Shown: positions 1 to 8,939 of the stretch, in pieces
How the letters are laid out: each line of letters starts with the position of its first letter
Numbering within the stretch: position 1 is the first letter of the stretch
NCBI GenBank assembly: GCA_902805675.1
Contig: CADCTA010000049.1
Span: 1-49,704, forward strand
Direction: 5' to 3'
Source of the DNA: an uncultured Chthoniobacterales bacterium
Lineage (GTDB): Bacteria > Verrucomicrobiota > Verrucomicrobiia > Chthoniobacterales > UBA10450
Length of the DNA stretch: 49,704 bases
The notes under the pieces: model-generated
The model's input: only the letters and a program-made list of their open reading frames with translations
Told to the model about the DNA's origin: nothing
Databases searched by the model: none
Program-made: the position numbers and the translations under genes

Positions 1-531
1 GGCGGCATGGTGGCGAAGACGCTGCTGGCCATCAGCCAGACGCGCTTGATCACGATCGCCGCCGTGCATGGAGCAGCGGTCGCAGGCGGCGCGGGAATCA
101 TGTCAGCCTGCGACTTCGTGGTCGCTGCGGAAGGAACGAAGATCGGTTATCCGGAGGCGAAACGCGGTCTGGTCGCCGGATTGGTCATGACGTTCCTCCG
201 GCGGCAAGTGCGCGAGCGCGACATCCGTGAGTTGCTCTTTACCGCCGAACTTATCGATGCCGCGCGCGCGAAAGAGATCGGGCTCGTGAACCGCGTGGTC
301 CCGCCTAACGAGTTGCAAGCCGAGACGGACAAGATCGCCGCGTCGGTGCTGCAAGGAGCACCCGGCGCGCTCGCAAACGCGAAGCGGCTTCTCGAACAAC
401 TCTGGCCGACGTCCGTGAAACAAGACATCGAAGCGGCCCTCGCGCATCACATGCAGGCGCGGGAGTCAGCCGAGGCGAAAGAAGGCGTCGCCGCGTTTCT
501 GGAGAAACGCCCGCCGAATTGGGCAACATAG
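1..531 (+). CDS. Enoyl-CoA hydratase/isomerase (crotonase family), 5' end outside window
   Basis: The reading frame is open from the first base, so the N-terminus lies upstream; about 176 residues are visible, against roughly 260 for the family. HGAAVAGGAG is the crotonase segment that forms an oxyanion-hole backbone NH, and YPEAKRGLVAG plus the LFTAELIDAARAKEIGLVNR stretch match the second half of the fold. The end, with FLEKRPPNW, is a typical crotonase C-terminus. The family acts on acyl-CoA thioesters in the cytoplasm, in fatty-acid or amino-acid degradation. The substrate cannot be told from this part. The stop codon (529-531) is only 5 bases before the ATG of the next gene, so the two are probably cotranscribed. 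Confidence 0.9.
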   Translation, partial: GGMVAKTLLAISQTRLITIAAVHGAAVAGGAGIMSACDFVVAAEGTKIGYPEAKRGLVAGLVMTFLRRQVRERDIRELLFTAELIDAARAKEIGLVNRVVPPNELQAETDKIAASVLQGAPGALANAKRLLEQLWPTSVKQDIEAALAHHMQARESAEAKEGVAAFLEKRPPNWAT

Positions 532-536
532 CCGGC

Positions 537-1433
537 ATGCCGAAACCGCTGACTGTCGAAGCCCCGGCGGAGCTGCTCGCGTACATGTTCGAGCAATGGC
601 CAGAGCTGAAGAAGAAACAGATCCGGACCTGGCTGAAATTTCAGGCGATCACCGTGAACGACCGGCCGGTCTCGCAGTTCAATCACCCACTGGCGCCGGG
701 CGACGTCGTCGCCGTTCGCACGGACCGCTTCGCCGTCCCGAAGACCGTGCTGTCGTCGGGGATGAAAGTGTTGTTCGAAGACGCGACGCTCATCGTTATC
801 GACAAGCCCGAGAACCTGCTCAGCGTCGCGAGTGTCGCGGAAGACGAGAAGACCGCCTACTTCCAGCTCACGGATTACGTCCGCAGGCAGAAGGCTGATG
901 CGCACGAGCGGATCTGGATCGTCCATCGGCTCGACCGCGAGACGTCGGGCCTGATGGTGTTCGCGAAAACACCGGAAGCAAAAGCGACGCTCCAGGGTGC
1001 GTGGGAGCAGGTCACGAAACGATACGAAGCAGTGGTGGAGGGAGCGTTGCCGAAGACGGAAGGCGTTCTCGAGTCCGATCTCGACGAGCGCAATCCATTC
1101 AAGGTCTACAGCGCTCGCGCCAGCGCGGAAACGCGGCATGCAATCACGCGCTACCGAGTGCTCGGCCGGAACAGGAAGCTCAGCCTCGTTGAGCTAGAAC
1201 TGGAGACCGGGCGTCGCCACCAGATCCGCGTGCAGCTGGCCGATGTCGGCTGCCCGATCGTCGGCGACGAGAAATACGGCTCGAAGACGAACCCGGCCCA
1301 TCGGCTCGGGCTGCACGCGACCGGGTTGCGCTTCACGCATCCCGCGACCGACCGCGAGATGAGCTTCGAGTCACCGCTTCCGAAGGATCTCACGCGCCTG
1401 CTGCGAGCAGCGCCGGCGCAACCGCGATCATGA
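537..1433 (+). CDS. RluA-family rRNA/tRNA pseudouridine synthase
   Basis: The protein (298 aa from ATG 537) isomerises uridine to pseudouridine in structured RNA. An S4-like N-terminal part (about 25-62, KKKQIRTWLKFQAITVNDRP) precedes the catalytic domain. The signature HRLDRETSGLMVF contains the catalytic Asp at about residue 133, and LELETGRRHQIRVQL is the conserved distal motif. A longer reading from TTG 519 would overlap the previous gene, so I prefer ATG 537. The stop overlaps the next start as ATGA, which indicates translational coupling. The target base (RluC, RluD or TruC type) cannot be assigned from sequence alone. Confidence 0.93.
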   Translation: MPKPLTVEAPAELLAYMFEQWPELKKKQIRTWLKFQAITVNDRPVSQFNHPLAPGDVVAVRTDRFAVPKTVLSSGMKVLFEDATLIVIDKPENLLSVASVAEDEKTAYFQLTDYVRRQKADAHERIWIVHRLDRETSGLMVFAKTPEAKATLQGAWEQVTKRYEAVVEGALPKTEGVLESDLDERNPFKVYSARASAETRHAITRYRVLGRNRKLSLVELELETGRRHQIRVQLADVGCPIVGDEKYGSKTNPAHRLGLHATGLRFTHPATDREMSFESPLPKDLTRLLRAAPAQPRS

Positions 1434-2182
1434 TCCCGTTTCGAAATCTCGGTGAGGCGCGCACGCCTGAGGGCTCGCGCCTGACGCTCCACGAGCACGA
1501 CGGCGACTACTTCATCAAGCTGGACGGACGCCAGCTGATGAGCAGCACCTCGACGACATCGGAGCTCAAGCTCGCGGACAAGGCGTGTGGTTCGCTCCAG
1601 AACAAGGGGAACGCTCGTGTGCTGATCGGCGGGCTTGGGCTCGGCTATAGCCTCAAGCGCGTGCTTGAGCTGGTCGGCAAAGCTGCCGTCGTGCAGGTCG
1701 CCGAGCTGATGCCGGAAGTCGTCGTCTGGAACCGCGAGCTGCTGCAGAAAGTGAACGGGAAGCTGCTCAACGATCCGCGAGTCGAAATCATCGTCGGCGA
1801 CGTTTTCGCGCGGATCCGCAATCCCGGTAAGAGCCGCTACGATGCAATCCTGCTGGATGTGGACAATGGCCCCACATCGTTCGTGCAGACGAAGAACCGC
1901 CGCCTGTACAATCGCCGCGGTCTGCACGTCATCATGAATGCATTGAACCCCGGTGGGCGCGTCGCATTCTGGTCGGCGGAACCTGAGCCGCAGTTTCTCG
2001 ATGCGCTAAAGCGTGCGGGGTTCGAAGCGGAAGAATACCCAGCCAAAGCTAACGATCACGCGAAGCGTTTCGCCCACATGATCTACGTGGGTGAGCGTCT
2101 GGTGCACGAGGTGCCGCCGCTACCTGCTACCGCGCGGTCGCCGCAACGGCCGGCCGCGGGTACTCAGCGGTCTCGGAGTTGA
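1430..2182 (+). CDS. Spermidine-synthase-like / SAM-dependent methyltransferase-fold protein
   Basis: A 250-aa Rossmann-fold protein. A short N-terminal beta region (HEHDGDYFIKLDGRQLMSS) is followed by the nucleotide-binding motif VLIGGLGLGYSL (about 63-74), an acidic strand end (VAELMPEVV) and VGDVF. This layout matches the SpeE-like family. Where true aminopropyltransferases have a catalytic Asp motif of the DxxDP type, this protein has LLDVDNGP, so polyamine synthesis is not assured and a methyltransferase is possible. It overlaps the pseudouridine synthase by 4 bases. Its last 56 bases overlap the 3' end of the convergent trhO gene. The basic C-terminal tail (TARSPQRPAAGTQRSRS) lies in that overlap. 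Confidence 0.75.
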   Translation: MIPFRNLGEARTPEGSRLTLHEHDGDYFIKLDGRQLMSSTSTTSELKLADKACGSLQNKGNARVLIGGLGLGYSLKRVLELVGKAAVVQVAELMPEVVVWNRELLQKVNGKLLNDPRVEIIVGDVFARIRNPGKSRYDAILLDVDNGPTSFVQTKNRRLYNRRGLHVIMNALNPGGRVAFWSAEPEPQFLDALKRAGFEAEEYPAKANDHAKRFAHMIYVGERLVHEVPPLPATARSPQRPAAGTQRSRS

Positions 2183-3041
2183 GTCCGCTGCTCAGGCACT
2201 CTGGACAGAGCCGGTAGTCGCGATTCTCCCGCTCGGCTTCTTCTGAGAGGATGAAGAGCTTGTGACACGGGTCGTGTAGACAGTTCACGAACCGGCTCGT
2301 CGCGCGCCCGGTGTGCGCGCATCGCCCGATCGGCACCAGACCCTCTTCCACCCGCACCGTCATGCGTTGGTCGAAGACGAAACATTCGCCCTGCCAGTGC
2401 TCGTTTCCGAACTGCTCCTGATACGTCACGATCCCGCCGTGAAGCTGGAACACGTCTTTGAAGCCCCGGCTGCGCAGCAACGCTGACGCCTTCTCACAGC
2501 GAATGCCGCCGGTGCAGTACATCAGCACCTTCTTGTGTTTGATGTCTTCGAGTTCGCTGACGTAGGCCGGCAGCTCGCGAAAGTTCTCGATCTCGCACAC
2601 AACGGCTCCATCGAAGCGCCCGGCGGCTGACTCGTAGCTGTTCCGCACGTCGAGCAAGACCACCTCAGGATCGCCTTCAATCACCCGCTTCCACGCGGCA
2701 GGCGAGAGAAGATTATGCTGATCGGGTTCCAGCGGACCGGCGCCAAGCGTGACGATCTCGGCGCGTACTTTCACCACCAGCTTTGGGAAGGTGCTTTCGT
2801 CGCCACGGCTCCATTTGATCGGCACGTCCGCAAAACGCTCGTCGCGGTGGAACTCGGCCACGTACTCGCTGATCGCAGCTGCCGGGCCGGCGAGCGTGCC
2901 GTTGATCCCTTCCTGCGCGATCAGGACGCGGCCTTTTAGCCCAAACGAGGCGCACAGCGAGCGCTGTCGCGTCGCGAAATCGGCGGGATCAGCGATCCGC
3001 ACGTACTTGTAGAAGAGGATAACCGGCCAGCTTTCGCTCAT
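2127..3041 (-). CDS. trhO: tRNA uridine(34) hydroxylase / rhodanese-domain protein
   Basis: A 304-aa protein of the YceA/TrhO family, which makes 5-hydroxyuridine at position 34 of certain tRNAs in an oxygen-dependent, prephenate-independent way. The N-terminal ferredoxin-like domain contains the family motif AQEGINGTLAG (42-52). A rhodanese domain (about 115-215) carries the catalytic loop YCTGGIRCEKAS with Cys176. The C-terminal part is Cys-rich (CAHTGRATSR, CLHDPCHK, CPEC) and may bind a metal. Length is usual for the family. The start lies 6 bases downstream of the stop of the flavoprotein gene on the same strand, so they probably form an operon. Confidence 0.93.
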   Translation of the reverse strand: MSESWPVILFYKYVRIADPADFATRQRSLCASFGLKGRVLIAQEGINGTLAGPAAAISEYVAEFHRDERFADVPIKWSRGDESTFPKLVVKVRAEIVTLGAGPLEPDQHNLLSPAAWKRVIEGDPEVVLLDVRNSYESAAGRFDGAVVCEIENFRELPAYVSELEDIKHKKVLMYCTGGIRCEKASALLRSRGFKDVFQLHGGIVTYQEQFGNEHWQGECFVFDQRMTVRVEEGLVPIGRCAHTGRATSRFVNCLHDPCHKLFILSEEAERENRDYRLCPECLSSGLNSETAEYPRPAVAATAR

Positions 3042-3047
3042 CGCTTG

Positions 3048-4121
3048 TTATCGGCTAAACGCGCGCGCGTATTGCACTGGCGCCTTCAGATCAGCTCCGA
3101 GCTGCGCGGCGGCTTTGATGGGCCAGTAAGGTTCGCGGAGCAACTCACGCGCGAGGAAGACCATGTCCGCCTGGCCGCTCGAGACGATTGTCTGCGCCTG
3201 ATCGGCTTCGGTAATCATGCCCACCGCAGCCGTCGGGATGTCGGCCTCGCGCCGAATGCGAGCGGCGAACTGCACTTGATAGCCAGGTCCCACCGGGACC
3301 TTCGCGCGCGGCACGGCGCCGCCCGACGAGCAGTCCACCATGTCGAGGCCAAGCGGCTTCAGCTGTTGAATCAAAGCGACCGACTGCTCGATATCCCAGC
3401 CGCCCTCTACCCAATCAGTGCCCGAGATGCGGATGAGCAACGGGTAGCGCTCGGGCCAGACGCGCCGCACTGCTTCGATCACTTCACGGCACGCGCGCGT
3501 GCGATTCTCGAACGAGCCGCCGTACTCGTCTGTGCGGCGGTTGATGAGCGGCGAGCAAAACTCGTGCAGCAGATAGCCGTGCGCAGCGTGGATTTCGATC
3601 ATTTTGGCGCCGGCGGCGAGGGAGCGGGCAGCTGCATCCGCAAACCCCCGCACGACGCGTGCGATGCCGTCACGATCGAGCGCAGTTGGAACGATGTCTC
3701 CTTCGTCGAAGGCTTCGGCGGTCGGCGCGAAGATGGGCCGCCAGCCGCCGTCCTCCTCGGCCACTGCATCGCCGCCCATCCATGGCGGCGAGGTGCTCGC
3801 TTTGCGACCGGCATGCGCGAGCTGAATCGCTGCGACCGCACCCTGTTCATCGATGAAGCGAAAGATGCGCGACAGCATCTCCACATGCTCGTCTTTCCAA
3901 ATGCCGAGGTCCTGCGGGCTGATGCGTCCCTCCGCTACGACTGCGGTCGCTTCGGCCATAACGAGCGCTGCGCCGCCCACTGCTCGGCTCCCAAGGTGCA
4001 CGAGGTGCCAGTCGTTCGCGAAGCCGTCGACGCTGGAGTACTGGCACATGGGGGAGACACCGATGCGGTTGCGCAGATGCACGTCGCGCAACTGCAACGG
4101 CGAGAAGAGTGTCGGTGTCAC
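3048..4121 (-). CDS. NADH:flavin oxidoreductase, old yellow enzyme family (YqjM-like)
   Basis: An FMN-dependent ene-reductase of about 357 aa. The early SPMCQYS motif contains the Cys that tunes FMN in the YqjM/OYE-class-III branch. QLAHAGRKAS and EIHAAHGYLLHEF supply FMN and substrate ligands, and RRTDEYGGSFENR is the family signature. I chose GTG 4121 because AGGAAG lies about 9 bases upstream and LFSPLQLRDVHLRNRI is the expected N-terminus; an extension to TTG 4157 is open but unsupported. Such enzymes reduce activated C=C bonds of electrophiles using NAD(P)H. The gene is 6 bases upstream of trhO. A hairpin repeat separates it from dinB. Confidence 0.92.
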   Translation of the reverse strand: MTPTLFSPLQLRDVHLRNRIGVSPMCQYSSVDGFANDWHLVHLGSRAVGGAALVMAEATAVVAEGRISPQDLGIWKDEHVEMLSRIFRFIDEQGAVAAIQLAHAGRKASTSPPWMGGDAVAEEDGGWRPIFAPTAEAFDEGDIVPTALDRDGIARVVRGFADAAARSLAAGAKMIEIHAAHGYLLHEFCSPLINRRTDEYGGSFENRTRACREVIEAVRRVWPERYPLLIRISGTDWVEGGWDIEQSVALIQQLKPLGLDMVDCSSGGAVPRAKVPVGPGYQVQFAARIRREADIPTAAVGMITEADQAQTIVSSGQADMVFLARELLREPYWPIKAAAQLGADLKAPVQYARAFSR

Positions 4122-4161
4122 GGCGCGATACGCTTCCTGAAAGCTGGCGACTCGCAAGCGC

Positions 4162-4287
4162 GGTCATCCCGAGCCAGCGAAGACGGCCGAGGGATCTCGC
4201 GCAGGTGCTGGACTGAATTCACCGGGCAGCAGCGCCAGGAGCGAGTGCGTGAGGTCCTTCGGCGCGCTTCGCCGCCTCAGGATGACC
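4162..4287. repeat. Imperfect inverted-repeat (REP-like) element, copy 1
   Basis: Left arm 4162-4200 begins GGTCATCCCGAG; the right arm 4249-4287 ends CTCAGGATGACC. The arms match at about 30 of 39 positions when one is reverse-complemented, separated by about 48 bases. The terminal GGTCAT...ATGACC and the inner GCGAAG/CTTCGC block recur in the element at 26187-26270, so this is a dispersed family. It sits between dinB and the flavoprotein gene and could fold in RNA, perhaps ending dinB transcripts. Confidence 0.75.
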
Positions 4288-4295
4288 GCGGAGGG

Positions 4296-5357
4296 TTAGA
4301 GCAAAGCGAGTTGTGCCTGGTCAGCGGCTTCGGTCGAGGCGAAGCGAACCCCGACGCCGAGCAGTCGCACGTGTTTGCCGGTTCGAGCGAAGGCTTCGTG
4401 CAGAAGCATTCGGTAGTCGTCCAACGTTGGCGTGAGCCCCGCGCGTTCGATCGTCGTGCGGGTGAAATCCGCGAACTTCAGTTTCACAAAGATCTTCGTC
4501 ACGGCGCGGCTGGCTTCCTTCTCGCGGAGGTCGGTAGTAAGTGACTCGACGAGCTCCGGCAGCTGGTCTTCGCAGTCTTCCAGCGTCCGAAGATCGCTCG
4601 AGAAGGTCTCCTCGGTGCTGAGCGACTTACGCTCTCGACCCGGTTCGACGGGACGATCGTCGAGTCCGCGACATTGATCGTACAGCTCCAAGCCAAATCT
4701 GCCGAAGTGGTCGCAAAGCTCGGCGCGCGAGAATCGCTGCAGCTGGGAGCATGTCTCCACACCGAGCCGTTGCAGCTTTTGCTCCGTCACCTGGCCGATG
4801 CCCCAGAGCTTCCTCACCGGAAGCGCGGCCATGAACTCTGGGATCTGCTCGGCTGTGACTTCGCATTGGCCGTTGGGCTTGTTCATGTCGCTCGCGATCT
4901 TCGCGATTAACTTGTTAGGCCCGATGCCGGCCGAGGCGGTCAACTTCGTCTTCCGGAAGATCAGCTCGCGGATGACCTGGGCGAGCGGTCCCGGCGCGCC
5001 GCGATGTTCCGACACGTCGAGGTAAGCTTCATCCAGCGAGAGCGGCTCCACGAGCGGCGAGAAGCGTTGCAAGACCGCACGGATCGTCGCCGATTCGCGC
5101 CGGTAAACATCGAAGCGCGTCGGCAGCAGAATCAGATTCGGGCAACGCTGCAGCGCCATGAACGTCGGCATCGCCGAGCGGACGCCAAACTTCCGCGCCT
5201 CGTAGTTGCACGTCGTCAGCACGCCGCGTCGATCACGCGCCCCGCCGACGCCGACCGGCTTGCCTGCAAGCTCAGGCCGATCGCGCACCTCGATGGCAGC
5301 GTAGAAGCAATCCATGTCGAGATGGATGATGGCACGCTGCTTTGCGGGCTCTGGCAC
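4296..5357 (-). CDS. dinB: DNA polymerase IV (Y-family translesion polymerase)
   Basis: A 353-aa Y-family polymerase that copies past damaged bases. The palm motif IIHLDMDCFYAAIE (Asp14 and Asp16) and PLSLDEAYLD (Asp109, Glu110) supply the metal-binding acidic residues. The thumb HhH region ASAGIGPNKLIAKIASD and a little-finger domain (about 235-353) are present. Length is normal for DinB. The ATG is separated from the divergent flavoprotein start by only 44 bases, which must hold promoters for both. I see no LexA-type palindrome there, so SOS control is not evident. Confidence 0.95.
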   Translation of the reverse strand: MPEPAKQRAIIHLDMDCFYAAIEVRDRPELAGKPVGVGGARDRRGVLTTCNYEARKFGVRSAMPTFMALQRCPNLILLPTRFDVYRRESATIRAVLQRFSPLVEPLSLDEAYLDVSEHRGAPGPLAQVIRELIFRKTKLTASAGIGPNKLIAKIASDMNKPNGQCEVTAEQIPEFMAALPVRKLWGIGQVTEQKLQRLGVETCSQLQRFSRAELCDHFGRFGLELYDQCRGLDDRPVEPGRERKSLSTEETFSSDLRTLEDCEDQLPELVESLTTDLREKEASRAVTKIFVKLKFADFTRTTIERAGLTPTLDDYRMLLHEAFARTGKHVRLLGVGVRFASTEAADQAQLALL

Positions 5358-5401
5358 GGAAGGAACGTCGAACAGTTGCCGCGAAGACGCTACACTCGGT
5401 C

Positions 5402-6613
5402 ATGGCGAAGGATTGCGACGTGCTGGTGGTGGGTGGCGGGCCGGCGGGGCTGCGCGCTGCCGAGGTCGCGAGCCGCGCGGGGGCCAAGGTCATCCTGTGC
5501 GACGCGCAACCGTCCGTCGGCCGCAAGTTCCTCGTGGCGGGCCGCGGCGGATTGAATCTGACGCACGGAGAGCCGGTCGAAAATTTCCCGCAGCGCTATG
5601 GCACCGAGCAGGAACGTTGGAGCGACTTGCTGCGCGAGTTCAGTCCAGATGCTCTGCGGGCGTGGGCGGAGGAGCTGGCGGTCGAAACGTATGTCGGGAC
5701 GAGCGGTCGCGTCTTTCCGCGCGGACAGAAAGCGGCGGTGTTGCTGCGCGCCTGGGTGAGCCGCGTCCGCGGGAGCGGCGTTGAATTCCGAATGGGCGCG
5801 CGGCTTGCGGCATTCGCGAGGGAAGGGGAAGGATGGCGTGCGGAGTTCGCTACCGACAGCGGGCCTTTGGCGCTGCGCTCGACGGCAATCGTCCTCGCAC
5901 TCGGCGGGGCTTCCTGGCCAGACACCGGTTCGGATGGTCGGTGGCCGGAGATTTTGCAGGCACATGGTGTCGCGGTTATGGAGTGGGCGCCGGCGAATTG
6001 CGGGTGGAATGTCGACTGGCCGGCGGCTCTGCTCGAACGCGCGGAGGGAATGCCGCTGAAGAACCTGAGCGTGTGTGTTGGCGGAGAATGCGTCTCCGGC
6101 GAGTTGCTCATCACGCGCTACGGACTTGAAGGCGGAGCGATTTATCGCTTCGGACCAAAGCTGCGGGCGATGTCGGAACCGCAGATCGAAATCGATCTGA
6201 AGCCGCAACTCACCGCCGAGGCATTGCAACAGAGACTAGTCGGCAGTGGCGGCGTGGCAGGGTGGAACCGGACGCTCAAGCTCAGTCCAGCCGCGACGGC
6301 ACTGCTCGAGACCTTGTTCCCGTCCGATTGCACAGACGCTGAGCGGTTGGTCGCGCGGGTGAAGAGCTTCCCGATACGCCTCCGCGATCCACGGCCGATC
6401 GCGGAAGCGATTTCATCCGCCGGCGGAATCGCGTGGGCAGAGCTCGACGAGTCTTTGATGCTCCGCAAGCTGCCCGGCGTGTTCACCGCTGGAGAAATGA
6501 TCGACTGGGAAGCGCCGACCGGCGGCTACCTGTTGCAGGGTTGTTTCTCGACTGGAACTCGCGCCGGTCGGGCGGCAGCGGAGTGGGGGGCCAGGCAAGC
6601 CGCGGGGCGTTGA
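5402..6613 (+). CDS. HI0933-like FAD-dependent oxidoreductase (TIGR03862-type flavoprotein)
   Basis: About 403 aa from ATG 5402. The N-terminus VLVVGGGPAGLRAAEVASRA is a GxGxxG dinucleotide-binding motif. GRKFLVAGRGGLNLTH is the HI0933/YhiN family signature for FAD binding. The C-terminal FTAGEMIDWEAPTGGYLLQG is the second FAD-contacting motif and is complete. An in-frame extension upstream to 5342 overlaps dinB and adds nothing family-like. A TACACT hexamer at 5391-5396 lies just 5 bases before the ATG and could be a -10 box giving an almost leaderless transcript. The physiological substrate is unknown. Confidence 0.9.
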   Translation: MAKDCDVLVVGGGPAGLRAAEVASRAGAKVILCDAQPSVGRKFLVAGRGGLNLTHGEPVENFPQRYGTEQERWSDLLREFSPDALRAWAEELAVETYVGTSGRVFPRGQKAAVLLRAWVSRVRGSGVEFRMGARLAAFAREGEGWRAEFATDSGPLALRSTAIVLALGGASWPDTGSDGRWPEILQAHGVAVMEWAPANCGWNVDWPAALLERAEGMPLKNLSVCVGGECVSGELLITRYGLEGGAIYRFGPKLRAMSEPQIEIDLKPQLTAEALQQRLVGSGGVAGWNRTLKLSPAATALLETLFPSDCTDAERLVARVKSFPIRLRDPRPIAEAISSAGGIAWAELDESLMLRKLPGVFTAGEMIDWEAPTGGYLLQGCFSTGTRAGRAAAEWGARQAAGR

Positions 6614-6656
6614 GCCGCACGTTGCGTTCGCAACGCGAATCTGAGATGACAAGCGC

Positions 6657-7382
6657 GTGAGCAGATCGGCCGTCACGCGCGTGTTCCTCATCCGGCACGG
6701 GGCGACGGTGCTCAGCGCAGAAGACCGATTCGCGGGCGAGACCGACGTGGCGCTCTCGGAGGAAGGACGCGAGCAAGCGAGGCGTCTGGCCGCACGCCTG
6801 GCGCGAGAAAGAATCTCGGCCGTTTACGCTTCGCCACTCGGTCGCACCGTCGAGACCGCAGGAATCCTGGCCGCTCCGCACCGGCTAGAAGTGCAGACGC
6901 GCCCCGGGCTGCGCGAGATTTCGCACGGGCGATGGGAGCAGATGACGCGGCGCGAGGTGGAGGAGGCGTTTCCCGAGGAAGCGTGCGAGTGGGAGAAAGA
7001 TCCGTTCACGTTTGCTCCCGCGGGAGGGGAGAGTGGGCTGGCGGTGACCGCGCGAGCCTTGCCGGTGCTCATCGACATTGTGCGCGCTCATCCTGAAGGC
7101 GCGATTCTCGTTGTTTCGCACAAAGCGACGATCCGGCTGTTGCTCAGTTCGCTGCTCGGGTTCGATCCGAGACGCTACCGCGACAATCTCGATCTCCAGC
7201 CGGCTTCGCTCACCATCGTCGACTTCAAAGATCCGATGCATGCGCGCTTATCGCTCTTCAACGACACGTCGCATTACGCCGAAAGCGGCAACGCCATCCC
7301 GCACGTGGCGGGCGCGCGTTTATCCAAGTCGTGGACTGACGACGGGGCTCCGCGGGAAAATAACAGCGCCGCGGGATCCTGA
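6657..7382 (+). CDS. Histidine phosphatase family protein (phosphoglycerate-mutase-like)
   Basis: A 241-aa protein with the catalytic LIRHGAT motif (His14), SPLGRTVETA (phosphate-binding Arg), LREISHGRWE with the acid/base Glu, and a second catalytic His in VVSHKATIR. This is the GpmB/CobC/PhoE branch of cofactor-independent phosphatases; the substrate cannot be told. GTG 6657 is the first plausible start; a nearby ATG at 6646 runs into a stop. The C-terminal 50 residues after VDFKD are hydrophilic and variable. The gene ends 27 bases before the convergent metallo-beta-lactamase-fold gene. Confidence 0.9.
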   Translation: MSRSAVTRVFLIRHGATVLSAEDRFAGETDVALSEEGREQARRLAARLARERISAVYASPLGRTVETAGILAAPHRLEVQTRPGLREISHGRWEQMTRREVEEAFPEEACEWEKDPFTFAPAGGESGLAVTARALPVLIDIVRAHPEGAILVVSHKATIRLLLSSLLGFDPRRYRDNLDLQPASLTIVDFKDPMHARLSLFNDTSHYAESGNAIPHVAGARLSKSWTDDGAPRENNSAAGS

Positions 7383-7409
7383 CCGAGCGGAAAAGAGGGT
7401 GAGCGACGG

Positions 7410-8939
7410 CTAGGCCCGCCGAACAGGCGCGGGCGTCGGTGCTTTGCCGCTGTGCAAGTCGTAGGCGTAGGCCTCTTTCATCTTCACGTTACCGCTATCG
7501 GTATAAACGAAGAGGCGCTTGCCGTCCGTGCGCGTCTTGACGATGCCGAAGGCGGCGCGGCTGAAGCCGAAGAAGGTGCCGCGGGTTTTGCTTTTCTTTA
7601 CATCTGTCACGCGCGACCAGCCTTCCATTTGGAAGAACGCGACGAGCTCCGTCACGAAGATGAGCGGTTCCGCCACGCGTGAGGATTTGCCCAGCGCACC
7701 CATGAGGGTGGAGCGCGGATGCATATACTCCTTCCGCGAGCTCTCGTCGCCGCTCGAGACCACACTTACAACCGGAGACACCGCGTTGAAGAAGCCGCCG
7801 GAGAAGTCAGCCGAGCCGTGGTGTGGCACTTTGAAGACGTCCGCCTCGAGGTTGATCTTCTTTGCCAGGTGTTGTCTCAGAAGGAAGCGGCTCGCCTCGT
7901 CATTCAGGTCGCCGGAGAAGAGGAAGCTGCAGTTGCCGTAGACGAGGCGAAACACGATCGAATGGCCATTGATGGTATGGGATGCGGAAGCGCCCCCGAA
8001 GTTCGCCTCCTCCGTGCTCAATGACTCCTGGCCGACGCGCGGCCCGCGTGGCGGCTCACCGAGGAAGCGCAACGCAGCTTTGCCCGCCACCTTCTCGGTG
8101 ATGGGCCCGAGAAGCTCAATGCGCCAGTCTTTGGTGTTAAAGAAATCGAAAGCTGTCTTGTCGCCGAAAGCGAGACGCCGGAACTCGATTCGGCTTCTCT
8201 GGTGGTAATGTTGCAGCGCCTCCTTCCATTCACGGAAGGGTTCGTTCATTTCCGCATCGGGCACGGCAAGGAGGTCGTCGACCAGTCCGGTCAGCAGCAG
8301 CTTTTTGCCAGATTTGGCGGTCGGCCCCAGCAGATCAGTTTCGGAGACTGTCTTGCCGTTCTTCTTTTTGGGTCGTTTAACAAGCCCGTTGTGGTAGACG
8401 CGCGCCGGCTGCATGAAGAGACGTTTCAGCTGCGCCTTGTTCTGTTCGGATTTGTAGATCTCGACCAGGCCGGCGAAGTGATCGGCGTCGCCATGGGTGA
8501 CGAGAACACAATCGATATGCTTTGTGTTTTTGTCTGAGGTGGCGCGGTATCGAGCGGCCAGGTAGCGGGCAAACAGTTGGTTATCTCCGCCGTCGACGAG
8601 GATGGTTTTCCCATCCGGTGCTTCGATCAAGGTGCCGTCGCCTTGCTGGACATCTACGAAGTGGACCTTCAGCACGGTGTTGTTAGCGAAAGGAGTAACT
8701 ACGTCAGCCGGTTTGATCTTCGAGGATGCAGACGGGCAGATGTAGCCGGTCGTCTTCGCCGACACGACGCTGCCGTCCTTTTGTTGGCGATAGAAGACGA
8801 ACTCGACCTCCACATGCTTCGCGGTCTGACCCACAACGACTACTTCGTCGCCCCACGCCAGCGTCCGTAGAAAATCCTTGCGAGCTGGCGTCTTCCAAAC
8901 GTCAGCGAGATCAACATTAATAACGCAGCGTGTGCTCAT
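7410..8939 (-). CDS. ComEC/Rec2-like metallo-beta-lactamase-fold hydrolase with N-terminal SH3-like region
   Basis: A 509-aa soluble protein. Residues 1-70 are beta-rich and resemble an SH3-type domain (VWKTPARKDFLRTLAWGDEV). From about 90 a metallo-beta-lactamase fold begins: VHFVDVQQGDGTLIE, ILVDGG, then the metal motif THGDADH (148-154), FLFSGDLND and KVPHHGSAD. Together these are the pattern of the ComEC C-terminal domain, which degrades a DNA strand during uptake, but no membrane segments are present. Insertions such as VKRPKKKNGKT are lysine-rich, and base composition is visibly less GC-rich than in the neighbours, which suggests horizontal acquisition. Free-standing proteins of this type occur in conflict-type loci, but no partner gene adjoins it here. 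Confidence 0.82.
   Translation of the reverse strand: MSTRCVINVDLADVWKTPARKDFLRTLAWGDEVVVVGQTAKHVEVEFVFYRQQKDGSVVSAKTTGYICPSASSKIKPADVVTPFANNTVLKVHFVDVQQGDGTLIEAPDGKTILVDGGDNQLFARYLAARYRATSDKNTKHIDCVLVTHGDADHFAGLVEIYKSEQNKAQLKRLFMQPARVYHNGLVKRPKKKNGKTVSETDLLGPTAKSGKKLLLTGLVDDLLAVPDAEMNEPFREWKEALQHYHQRSRIEFRRLAFGDKTAFDFFNTKDWRIELLGPITEKVAGKAALRFLGEPPRGPRVGQESLSTEEANFGGASASHTINGHSIVFRLVYGNCSFLFSGDLNDEASRFLLRQHLAKKINLEADVFKVPHHGSADFSGGFFNAVSPVVSVVSSGDESSRKEYMHPRSTLMGALGKSSRVAEPLIFVTELVAFFQMEGWSRVTDVKKSKTRGTFFGFSRAAFGIVKTRTDGKRLFVYTDSGNVKMKEAYAYDLHSGKAPTPAPVRRA

Noticed and set aside
3045..4544. A 499-codon open frame on the plus strand
   Set aside because: It runs antisense to the old-yellow-enzyme and dinB genes and has no family likeness; long shadow frames are expected at this GC content.
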